A stretch of 64,000 nt of DNA from Calonectria ilicicola (lineage: Eukaryota; Ascomycota; Sordariomycetes; Hypocreales; Nectriaceae), in assembly GCA_020809705.1 (NCBI GenBank), contig CP085831.1:930001-994000 (forward strand), given 5' to 3'. Both the position numbers and the translations under genes were made by a program. The notes below the pieces were generated by a model. The model saw only the letters and a program-made list of their open reading frames with translations, was not told the origin of the DNA and searched no databases. Numbering within the stretch: the stretch's first letter is position 1; each line of letters begins with the position of its first letter. Shown in pieces: positions 55,365-64,000 of this stretch.

Positions 55365-58178
55365 ATGGAGCAACTCCAGTCCGACATCCACGATCTCATG
55401 ACGACAAATGACTCAAATCGCGCATATATTCCTGAAGCTTCCTTCCTGACTATGATGTCAACCGAAAAGGTCCGAGCAGCTTTGGCTGACTCTGGAATCA
55501 AACAATACCAACAGGACGAGGTCACGAAAAGAATTTGCGAGCGCGGAAGAAAGGTTTTCGGAATACTAGTTCTAATGAATTCCATCTCATTCCTTTCGAA
55601 ATTCATCGAATTGGAGTACCTTGACGACGCTAAACTTCCTCTCAGGGAAGAAACGCTTGAGGAGGGGATTCGTCTGACATCCAAAAATGCTAAAAGGTTC
55701 CTTAGAGAACAGTGGCTGTTTTTATCACCTACCTTCCGCCTTGGAACACTCAATAGGTGCCTTTCTGGAGCTATAGTTCTACCGTTTGTTACTTCCAAAA
55801 AAATTGGCAGTGGTGCATTCGGCATTGTGTATGAAGTCGCTCTAGACCCACATCACCAGCAAATCAATGATATTTTTCCTGCCAAGGTACGATTGCCAGA
55901 CATTCCGTTTAATGGTACTGTTATTCACATTATAAAGTTTGCTATGAAGGAGTTTGGGGATGTTGATCTACATCAAAAGGAGTTGGAAAATCTATCTATT
56001 CTCAACCATATCAAGCACCCGAATATTGTGGAGCTTTTGAGTTCTTATACATACGATAATAAGAGGCATTGTCTGCTATTCCCATTGGCAGAAGATCAAG
56101 ACCTTCGGAAATTTCTCGCTAAGCCTCGCCAATCCACGGATCTATCGGATGAAGACTTGATGATTGCCCTTTGTGGGTTGTCGTCTGCAGTAGCACATTT
56201 GCACAATTTTTCTGGAAAAAAGCTAAACCTTGAGTTCATTGGCTGCCATCATGACCTTCGGCCAGCCAATGTCCTTGTGTCTGGTAAAAGCTTTATCTTA
56301 GCTGACTTTGGCATCTCAAAGTTCAAGGACCGATCCGAGAACTCGGAAACACCTGCAAGAGCCAGGGACGATGACTATCTCGCACCTGAATGCCAGGATC
56401 TGTATAATGGCTTTAAAGCTGGGGTTATTCACAGGTCCAGTGATATTTGGTCCTTGGGATGCATTATCACTGAAGTGGTCCAATACGTCCGTTGCGGGGC
56501 TCAGGGGGTCAAAGATTTCAGACTTGAAAGGAGATTCCATGTTGAGGGCTTTGAAATGAACACATTTCATCAAGGGAACAATTTACCCAGTAAGCCCGTT
56601 CAAGATTGGCTGGCACAACTTGATGATTCACCTCGAATCACATACGTTCTTATAAGCCGATTGGTTCGCAAGACATTGTCGTTAGATCCGTCGGAACGAC
56701 CATCGGCTAGTGAAATTACGGTGTGGCTTCAATTTGTGGTTTTGTGTGAGGTAGGTCTCACAATAAATACCTTGTTTTCCAACATCAGAAACAGCAATCC
56801 CTCCTTGGACATTTTTCTTGAGCACCTCAAATTCAACTCCTGGAGGCATTCCACTGGTATGTTGAATCCGGAAGACTTTTCGAGTCTCCCTAATGGTTCA
56901 GAAGAGGGCACGCTTTCTCAGTATGATGGCATCTTGAGTTGTCTCTTTCATCTTCGAGATCATTTGCAGTTAAGGGCGTCTACCGACAAGATCATGCATC
57001 ATCTAAACATGTCTGAGCTGATCAACTTTAACCACCAATTGAAATGCTTTTTATCTAGCGAGCAACAAGAGACATCACGCAAGTACTTTGAAATTGCCTT
57101 GGTGCAAGAAGATAAATCCAATGCATACAGGAAACTACTGGACCAGGAAGACAATAGCGTAGCTCTCGATGATGAAATTCGTATGAGGCTGAAATTGAAG
57201 TATATTTATGCTTTGATTTCAGCAGATTCTGCCGTTGAGTTTTCTGAAAAACAGATTCCATCCAAAAATGTCAAGATTGGCCATGACCAATCTATTGGTG
57301 AATATGACGATGGCTCGGAACAACATTCTGTATGGATTGAGTGGAGGAAATATAAACGTCATGATGCAGATGAGAAGACAATGGAAATGCTGCTTAAGCG
57401 CATCAGCGGTATGGCTGAAATGCTAGCCCAAGAAAAGCCACCCACATTCCGTACACTCACATGCAGTGGATTTTACCATGATCCTACTATGCAAGCCTTT
57501 GGCATGATTTTTAAGATGCCTCAAACAATCTCACAGAAGCCGGACGCTATCAGGCTTGATAGGCTCATTGAAGTTACGAGAGAACCGAAAACACTGCCAG
57601 ATCTCGACGATAAATTCACTCTTGCTGCAGCCCTAGCGACCTCCCTGTTTCAGTTTCACACTATGGGATGGCTACATAAGAATTTAACTGCTAGCAACAT
57701 TGTGTTCTTTCGCAATAGTGCTGAGGATCCAACCGGTGATATTATCCAGAAACCATGGCTTGTCGGCTTCAACGACAGTAGACCGAATGACCAATGGGCA
57801 TTCACGTCTGGAATTGATGACCAAACATCCGACCGTTATCAACATCCAGCTTACCTGAAGGGCGACTGCAATTATAGAGCTGAGTTTGACTATTATAGCC
57901 TTGGAATCTTGCTACTTCAAATTGGGCTTTGGCTGCCATTAAAGGAAAAGTCATTTGGCACCACGACCAAAGAAAGAGCTCATGCTTTCGAAAAAGAAAG
58001 GAAAGTTATACTACAACGACAGGTCCCTCAGTTAAAGAAATACATGGGAAGGAAGTATTCGGAAATTGTTAGATTTTGCATTGCAATCGACGTGGGAGAA
58101 CCAGAGAGCCCAAAAGAAGATATCCTGCTGGAATTTTCAACAAAAGTGGTTGTGCCACTGGGGAAACTATTAAATTAA
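55365..58178 (+). CDS. Tandem protein kinase-pseudokinase
   Basis: A single exon of 937 residues from ATG 55365 (MEQLQSDIHDL); the frame extends to TTG at 55191. An N-terminal fungal module (about 1-140, including LMNSISFLSKFIE and REQWLFLSP) precedes kinase domain 1. That domain looks active: GSGAFG loop (148-153), Lys195, HHDLRPAN with Asp297 and Asn302, DFG at 314-316 and APE at 340-342. A linker leads to a C-terminal region (about 680-937) with kinase-like order. Its catalytic HRD is HKN (771-773) and its DFG is GFN (801-803), so it should be inactive. This half (IEWRKYK, then TLTCSGFYHDP) resembles the DUF7580-type domain found next to HeLo/prion-related regions in fungi. I infer a signalling role, possibly in self/non-self or stress response. 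Confidence 0.85.
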   Translation: MEQLQSDIHDLMTTNDSNRAYIPEASFLTMMSTEKVRAALADSGIKQYQQDEVTKRICERGRKVFGILVLMNSISFLSKFIELEYLDDAKLPLREETLEEGIRLTSKNAKRFLREQWLFLSPTFRLGTLNRCLSGAIVLPFVTSKKIGSGAFGIVYEVALDPHHQQINDIFPAKVRLPDIPFNGTVIHIIKFAMKEFGDVDLHQKELENLSILNHIKHPNIVELLSSYTYDNKRHCLLFPLAEDQDLRKFLAKPRQSTDLSDEDLMIALCGLSSAVAHLHNFSGKKLNLEFIGCHHDLRPANVLVSGKSFILADFGISKFKDRSENSETPARARDDDYLAPECQDLYNGFKAGVIHRSSDIWSLGCIITEVVQYVRCGAQGVKDFRLERRFHVEGFEMNTFHQGNNLPSKPVQDWLAQLDDSPRITYVLISRLVRKTLSLDPSERPSASEITVWLQFVVLCEVGLTINTLFSNIRNSNPSLDIFLEHLKFNSWRHSTGMLNPEDFSSLPNGSEEGTLSQYDGILSCLFHLRDHLQLRASTDKIMHHLNMSELINFNHQLKCFLSSEQQETSRKYFEIALVQEDKSNAYRKLLDQEDNSVALDDEIRMRLKLKYIYALISADSAVEFSEKQIPSKNVKIGHDQSIGEYDDGSEQHSVWIEWRKYKRHDADEKTMEMLLKRISGMAEMLAQEKPPTFRTLTCSGFYHDPTMQAFGMIFKMPQTISQKPDAIRLDRLIEVTREPKTLPDLDDKFTLAAALATSLFQFHTMGWLHKNLTASNIVFFRNSAEDPTGDIIQKPWLVGFNDSRPNDQWAFTSGIDDQTSDRYQHPAYLKGDCNYRAEFDYYSLGILLLQIGLWLPLKEKSFGTTTKERAHAFEKERKVILQRQVPQLKKYMGRKYSEIVRFCIAIDVGEPESPKEDILLEFSTKVVVPLGKLLN

Positions 58179-59052
58179 AATAGATATGGATATTTGGACA
58201 GAAATGTGTCAATGCGATGAATTTCGGGATAAAGCTGCTGTATTTTAATAGAAAACTTTGGAGATCATGAGGTAGCTATTCTTCTCTAAGCTGTGCGAGT
58301 GCAGTATTTGTGCGGATGGGTGGGAATATTCCCCAGCTGTGATATTATATTACGTCATTCTAGGCCTTCGGCTGCACAATCTAGTCAAGTATCACAGTCA
58401 CATAGAATGTTACTGGCTAGGTTTCTGTTTTTGCTCCATTATCTGTGAGGCCTGCGTCGTTGTTGCATTAGTTTTCAGCTGTGGCTGCACACCTGACCCT
58501 CTTGCAGAAGCACTGCCACAGCCTCAATATCCATTTCAACAAGATAGGGCTTCACATCTGGCCTTGAAAAAAAAAAGCTATCCAACTACTACTGATTTAT
58601 ATTCATGATCCTGAAGCCTCTCCGTTGCGCCCGCCCTGTAGAACGCCACTTAGTTGTATTGGCTGTCATGAGCAATCGGGCTGTGATGGGGCAATAAGCC
58701 TTCGTCCCTGCTGTGAAAGATTTCAAGACCATCTTCCACAGCGGGGAAATTTTGTGGCATGCTTTTAGAACACTGAGACCAACATCGATAAGAGTGGATA
58801 TATTGAATACACTCTAGTAGAATATGATTTTAGACAAGCCCAGCCTCAAATAATTATGTGGAGATCAGCAAATTCCCTCATAAACACCATCTTTGCCAAT
58901 GACACAGTGTTCACCACTGTCGGTGATGGCTAGCGTAAGAAATCAGGAGGCCCCGTGATCGAGATATAAAAATGCTTTAAAGGAAAGCTTGTATTTGCGA
59001 TTCATGTTTCACTATTCAATTCTATCACGGCCAAAGACTGAGCACGCCTCCA
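58179..59052. other. Intergenic stretch
   Basis: 3' flank of the tandem kinase. An 89-codon plus frame at 58339-58608 starts at a non-ATG codon and shows no motif. Confidence 0.45.
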
Positions 59053-59345
59053 TTAATTATCGGTCACGAACTTGATCTCTGCCTATGGAGTGATTTTTAG
59101 CGTGCATTTCTGAAAACACATGCAACTTACTTCGGTGAGTTTTCTTGGCGCGGTGATCATCGTGAAATCACTTTCATCGTCGTCCTTCTGGATCAAGGCT
59201 GTTAATAGCCATTAAGTTTTGGTAGTTGATGTTCATGGCCTCTTACGCTGACGGAATAAGTTCCGGCTCCAAATGTGTCCTTAAGTAAACTTGCCAGCTT
59301 CTCTCGCACTACATAGCGCCGCTCGATCTGCGTCACTTCGGCCAT
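59053..59345 (-). CDS. Small 61-residue protein, three exons, function unknown
   Basis: Exons 59345-59247, 59187-59131 and 59082-59053 (introns 59 and 48 nt) all join in phase 0, with donors GTAAGA and GTAAGT and acceptors TCCAG and CATAG. The protein starts MAEVTQIERRYVVREKLASL, continues LKDTFGAGTYSVS and KDDDESDFTMITAPRKLTE, and ends AEIKFVTDN. It has a good ATG and a TATA box (59437-59443, minus) 92 bp upstream. No signal peptide, membrane segment or cysteine is present. The core VREKLASLLKDTFG reads as an amphipathic helix and ITAPRKLTEAEI as a second conserved-looking element. I do not recognise a named family. Each exon is too short to appear as a long open frame. Confidence 0.7.
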
Positions 59346-59721
59346 TTTGATGAATGAATAATGTAGTAAAGAGATGTTTCGGATTGCTAGAAGTAAGATC
59401 TCGGATGGGACTCTGCTCTGAGAAGCAGCCCAGTAAATTTATAGTGCCACCATAATTGCTTACGAGATGTTAGGCAACCATGATTGCACGTGCAGGAAGG
59501 CTCATGTGGAATTTTCAGCCGCACATTTCCGTTCAAGGGGAAGAGGGCTTGGTACGGGATTGACAACTGAAGTTATCTTTGGGTTAGTGATAATTTCTGA
59601 CAATACTTCAGAGCATTGATAACGGACCTCGATAGGGGCGATGCCGTCATTGAAGCATCCAATTGCGGGTTTATCTCGATGTGCATGTCTGATAAACGTC
59701 AGTCTGTAAATAGCTTCACAT
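59346..59721. other. Spacer between small gene and kinase
   Basis: This holds the small gene's promoter and the kinase 3' flank. A minus frame at 59502-59741 overlaps the kinase end and has no recognised domain. Confidence 0.5.
59437..59443 (-). promoter_or_regulatory. TATA box of the 61-residue gene
   Basis: TATAAAT on the minus strand, 92 bp upstream of ATG 59345. Confidence 0.55.
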
Positions 59722-61078
59722 TTATTGATGTACCCCCACATACATTTCAGATGTCTTCTCGAGGACCTTTCCTAGATCCCTGCACTTGGGATCTTTTTGA
59801 ATTGTTAAGTTTAAAATCTCAATCAGTTTTGGGACGTTTTCTATATTAGGGTCTTCTAAGTTCCTTATAACAGCAGTGACGTAAGTCAACATGATATTGT
59901 CTTGCTCTGGATATGCTAGCAATTGGTTTCTCTCATTCGAGAAAGTCACCTCATGCCTAAATTCTGTAACAATGTCTCTACCAGCGATAAGGGATGCAAA
60001 TACTAAGCCATAGGAATACACATCGGTCAATTTTAGACTCGATATATTCATTGTTAGCTCCCATTCGGGTGCCGCCCATCCGGAAGTGCCGCCGTTTAAC
60101 TTTCGCGGTTTGGAAGGTTCGATAATCGAATGGCTGAAATCAATAAGCTTCGCCTGATATGGCTCCGAGGTAAACACAACAACGTTCGAGGGTTTCAAGT
60201 CTCCATGTATGACACCATGACTGTGAAGGGCATCAAGGCCAGAGGCCACATCATGGGCTAACCTCCATTTGGTTGACAGCGGCAACTCAGGATATCTAAG
60301 AAATCGTTAGTGTTTCTCTGCTCATCTTGACAATTAATGCATGTATTACTTCTTGAGAAATCCAAGCAGGTCCCAATCAGCGCTTTCGAGTAGTATAACA
60401 GGCTGCGGGGTCTAGCTGGATTGTCAGAAAGGGTGGCAAAAAAAGATGACCCAACGAAAGTCAGGTATCCTATGAACGACTTACGCCTATCAGACTATCC
60501 CACTCAAGTCCCAAAATTGTAACGATATTTTCGTGTGCACGGAGATCCGGATGGCACAGAATCCGTAGCTCTACGAGAAGCTTTCTTGCATCACTTATTC
60601 TCCCTGGATGAGGCTTACCATTCTCATCCCATATCCCTGTATGATATCGTTTTGCCTTGGCCTCGATCTTCTTCTCGTCAACTCTGAGCGTGTACTCGAC
60701 GCTAGGTTGTGTGTATGTTGTGTCGAGTCGGGTCACGGTGGAAAGTGCACCACGGCCGGAGACATCCTGTTCGCCAGGGGGGGTATCACGCATTTCGAGA
60801 ACCCCATTTTGAGTATACAGATGGGATGCATACGTCAAAATCGATACAAAATCCACACTTTCGCTTTCGTAAGAACCGGGATGTATTTGTGATCGTGTCT
60901 CCCATCGGGGGAAAAGGTGCCGCAGCTCATCCGCGTTGTCTTGTTTATCCCCGGCTTCAATCAGCTTGGCGTCATTTGTGCTTCTGGTGCTGTTTGCCCG
61001 ACGAGTTGACCGTGTTTCCCATTGCGGCAAAAGATGCCGTAGGTCATCGGTGGAATTATTTTGGTCTTCCTGATCCAT
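59722..61078 (-). CDS. Protein kinase-like protein with duplicated N-terminal motif
   Basis: Three exons, 61078-60485, 60411-60350 and 60295-59722, encode 409 residues; introns of 73 and 54 nt join LEWDSLIG-TPQPVILLES and GFLKK-YPELPLSTKW. The start is ATG 61078 (MDQEDQNNSTDD); the frame runs upstream only to GTG. A motif is repeated near the N-terminus: DDLRHLLPQWETRS at 11-24 and DELRHLFPRWETRS at 50-63. The kinase domain follows, with a weak glycine loop (GRGALSTV, 108-115). No clear VAIK lysine is seen. The catalytic loop is HGDLKPSN (Asp251, Asn256), DFS at 271-273 replaces DFG, and WAAPEWE is present. Partial activity is possible. It resembles fungal kinases of unknown role. It points towards the tandem kinase across the small gene. 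Confidence 0.82.
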
Positions 61079-61936
61079 TTTATGCTTGCCGTTTCGAAGC
61101 GACCTGTGCGTGAACAATGTTTTAAGCGGTTGAAATAGTTGGCACTGACGACGATAGCCGCCAGCCTGATTTGCGTTGTCACGTGGCTGTGAAATCACTC
61201 GCGCAATGGCGAATCACAGGCTTGTAACACCCTGCCACCAACCTTCGGCTGTGGTCAGTCTGGGTCACACTGTATAGTGGGCTGAGCGGTTAGCAGCAGA
61301 ATTCACATTCAACTATTATTCCCAGCTGGAGCCACTAGCATGCACACAATAAGCATAATAGGGCCTAGACCTCCTTGGATATATAGACAACCTATGAATA
61401 CTCGATGGATACGATGAAATGGTAATTAAAAAACTCTTTCTCCGTTATATATTGTGTCCGATATCGGCATGATGGACGTGGTGAACCCCAACATGACAAA
61501 AGTCGGAGCTCCATTCACACAGAATCGAAGGCTTTCAAGTGTAGAAGTGCGGCATCAGTAATTTCGCTCACAAATATCCCTTTTTAAAATTGACAATAAC
61601 ATTCATTAAATACCGACTTTTCGAATAAGGACAATGTGCCTGCCAGTAGCCTGTCTGTCCCATTATGTTTTACAATTTAGGTCAAGGGCTTTAGCGATTT
61701 TGATCAATCTTTACTAAAGTCTCAGAAGAGACGGCTGACAGGAATCATAAATTCAATAAATTTCAAATATATCAATACATCTAACCGGCCCTGTGATCGT
61801 CGAAATAACAAACATCCTCCTAAGCCTGAGCTCCGACCGAAACGCCTCGACACGTGATTTCCCTTTTTCAACACTTTTGTTTTTGTCAAAACAAGGCACT
61901 GATCTAGAGCGTGTATCTATACTCTATAGAAATTTC
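61079..61936. other. Intergenic stretch
   Basis: Promoter side of the kinase and 3' flank of the last zinc-finger-like gene. Nothing else recognised. Confidence 0.5.
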
Positions 61937-63040
61937 TCACTCCTCATCTGGCACGCCGAAGAAGGGATCAAAGCCTTCAAACAAAGGGGGCATGGGCTCG
62001 TCAAGGAGGTCAAATTGTTCAGCAGTGTTTGGGTTGGCAGCGACAGCGACATGAGCAGAAACTACTGTTCCAGTTACGGCTCCAGTCGCGAGACTCGTAC
62101 TCTCACCGACCTGGTCTCCATCCACATCATACCTGGCATGGGGGAGCCAGCGCCTTGGGTTTGGCACATCTGACCGATAGGCTTCATCCTGTACCTGTGC
62201 CAATGAAGCAGGGGGGTTCCACCAGCTGCTAACCAGAAGAGCCTGGTGGAGTGCTGGCTGGTTTTGGTGGCGGAGCAGCTGCGCGACTTCGGTAATCAAG
62301 TGGTCCATGTAGAAGAAGCCGGGGCTGGGATCAGCGGTGCTAAAGTGCTGTCTCCAAATGAATAGCCACTTCATCTCGCAAAGCCCAAGGTTGAGATAGA
62401 ATGCATCTGTATACATTGTCCTCAGTTGGGCCACAGGAACATTGATTTGACGCTTCAATCGATCAAACTCTCGCTTGTAGAAGACTTCACGAGGCTGCCA
62501 ATTCGTGCAATTCCTGACATGCACGTCGCGTTCATGCACACTCCCAATGAAGACCCAGCAAACCGGACAGTATTTGTCGTTTGAGAGACAATGAGACCGG
62601 CTTAGATGCTGCGTCAAATCGGAAAACCGGGGGAAACCATGAACGCCACACTCGATGAACCGGTAGGGATCGCGTCGAAAAAATGGACATGCCCATCGGC
62701 GCGACCCGTGAGGCTCTCCATCCGAGCTACCCTCGCCAGGATCGTCGCCGTCATCATCTGGGCGGCTCTTACGACTCTTGCGGCCTCGATTTTCTTTGTT
62801 AGTCTTTTTTCCCTTGCCTGCCCCGGTGTCCTTATTATAAGCCTTCCTGACGCCGCCACCGCTGACACCGAGAGACACACACTGGAAGAATTCTGACCCT
62901 TTACCATAGACAATTTGCCACACATCTGCAGCCCAGTTGACGGAAAGGCTTGCAAAAAATATAAACGCGGCTTTCTTGAGTAACCGAGGTGCAGGGGTAT
63001 CTTGCAACATGACTGGTGCTGGCAATCTGTTAGCCATCAT
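61937..63040 (-). CDS. C2H2-type zinc-finger-like protein, function unknown
   Basis: 367 residues from ATG 63040. A Lys/Arg-rich segment and acidic stretch (PDDDGDDPGEGSSDGEP, near 94-110) precede two zinc-binding units: C118-x12-C131-x13-H145-x4-H150 and C158-x2-C161-x12-H174-x3-C178. The spacing and the words ACPFF and ERDVH match the protein at 52126-53661, so the two are distant paralogues. The C-terminal third is Pro/acidic-rich (LLDEPMPPLFEGFDPFFGV), as in activation domains. The true start may lie upstream: an open frame from ATG 63365 ends at a GTGAGT donor, but its phase does not fit the downstream frame with the acceptors I can see. Function unknown. Confidence 0.72.
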   Translation of the reverse strand: MMANRLPAPVMLQDTPAPRLLKKAAFIFFASLSVNWAADVWQIVYGKGSEFFQCVSLGVSGGGVRKAYNKDTGAGKGKKTNKENRGRKSRKSRPDDDGDDPGEGSSDGEPHGSRRWACPFFRRDPYRFIECGVHGFPRFSDLTQHLSRSHCLSNDKYCPVCWVFIGSVHERDVHVRNCTNWQPREVFYKREFDRLKRQINVPVAQLRTMYTDAFYLNLGLCEMKWLFIWRQHFSTADPSPGFFYMDHLITEVAQLLRHQNQPALHQALLVSSWWNPPASLAQVQDEAYRSDVPNPRRWLPHARYDVDGDQVGESTSLATGAVTGTVVSAHVAVAANPNTAEQFDLLDEPMPPLFEGFDPFFGVPDEE

Positions 63041-64000
63041 GCTCTGTCAGCGTAACAGCGGGTCATTCTCAAAACTCACCAACAAGAATCGACCACGCAG
63101 CAGTGAAGCAGACATTGGCGCGTCGAGCCCAGGTGCGGAGACCCGTTAAACATGCCGTCGCAACAACGCAAGCGAGCCTGGTTGTCCAAACTGCACAGGA
63201 TCGATCGCCGAGAAGACGGAGCAACGAACACCAACTGCGGATTGAATCGATGAACGCCGGGATGCACAGGATAGGAAGGCTGCCAATCAGGATTCTCGCA
63301 ATGGGAGAGACAAGCCGGCGCTCAGCCAGAGCTAGCCGACTGGTGCGGACACCCTCGTTCCACATTTTACTCGGCGATGACAGTTGAAAGTGAAGGCAAT
63401 GTGAATGTGAAGATGATATTTTTTACACCAATGGGCCTGTTGACTATATACGGTAATCTCTTGGTCTACGCATACGCTGGGCTACTCCCACATTTGTGTA
63501 GTTTCTTCACCATCTCCTCCGTCGAGTCGGCTTAGCTTAGGCATTATAGGCAAGAACCTTGTCAAAGTTTGCCACTGTAAACACCCATATGACCTGTATT
63601 GAGATCGTGGTGCACCCATATGCACTCCTTGCACCGCCGGGCGCTCGTTTCGATGGCTGAGTGCTCTTAGCAGCATCAGATGAACTGTGTTCTCAGGCCG
63701 GAGGGGGCCCAACGCCCGAGCTTGTGGCGGTGATAGAAGGGGCTGTGAAGTTCAATTGAAGTTCAACGCCTCTCCCCAAGTAAACAAGCTGTCGAGGTGG
63801 TTTGCGGTGCTGGAGTTGGAGAGATGAAAAATGGAAAAAAGGTCGACCTTTCCAGGGTCAATTGGGGCGGTGGGGCAGATATAACACATCTGTGGATGTC
63901 TGCAAGCTGTGCTCAGCGCCCGCTCGAGCTCCCAGCAATGCTGCAGTTGCCAAGGGAGACGACAGACTATTGCGTCATCGTGCCATCAGTAGAGTGATTT
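63041..64000. other. Window end, possible 5' exon of the zinc-finger-like gene
   Basis: The minus-strand frame 63365-63069 (MWNEGVRTSRLALAERRLVS) begins with ATG and has a TATA-like TATATAG at 63443-63449. It could be an upstream exon, but I cannot join it in phase. The rest shows nothing. Confidence 0.4.

Noticed and set aside
62606..62896. Plus-strand frame with hydrophobic stretch
   Set aside because: It is a shadow on the opposite strand of the zinc-finger-like gene.
61937..63365. Joining the frame from ATG 63365 to the last zinc-finger-like gene
   Set aside because: The GTGAGT donor is in phase 1, while the visible acceptors give phase 0 or 2 for the zinc-finger frame; the ATG at 63040 was kept instead.
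1..64000. CRISPR arrays, bacterial-type operons or Shine-Dalgarno sites
   Set aside because: The sequence is eukaryotic with spliced genes; no spaced direct-repeat arrays are present.

Overview
This window comes from the nuclear genome of a filamentous ascomycete (Pezizomycotina). The evidence is the short GT-AG introns of about 45-80 nt, families restricted to such fungi (HET-domain proteins, a CFEM-type Pth11-like receptor, Zn2Cys6 regulators), an AA9 lytic polysaccharide monooxygenase, and a LINE whose C-to-T/G-to-A decay looks like repeat-induced point mutation (RIP). The endopolygalacturonase, AA9 enzyme and small cysteine-rich secreted proteins suggest a plant-associated lifestyle. A leotiomycete is plausible but unproven. 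Most genes here are spliced; the exon models were built by hand from splice sites and reading phase.

Left part (1-18 kb): a 158-bp stray piece of 28S rRNA gene, a HET-domain gene, a P450 gene that stops before its heme-binding loop, a protein with an LPxExRxxIY motif, a spliced CFEM/seven-helix receptor, a transcription factor of the cutinase-factor type with no visible zinc cluster, and a 5'-truncated, AT-rich LINE flanked by a 16-bp target duplication.

Centre (18-42 kb): a Zn2Cys6 regulator, a short-chain dehydrogenase, a small protein with a HicA-like pattern, a cysteine-rich secreted peptide, a five-exon endopolygalacturonase, tRNA-Ser(CGA), a second LPxExRxxIY protein, a second HET protein, a six-exon MFS transporter, a gene-poor stretch of about 4 kb, another cysteine-rich secreted peptide and tRNA-Ser(GCT).

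Right part (42-64 kb): a GT2 cellulose-synthase-like enzyme, an AA9 monooxygenase, a ceramide synthase, and then an unusual block. In it, two proteins with the same uncommon zinc-finger layout flank two kinase genes (one a kinase-pseudokinase fusion), with a tiny spliced 61-residue gene between the kinases. The pairs point towards each other, giving a quasi-mirror arrangement. This block is the best candidate here for an undescribed module.
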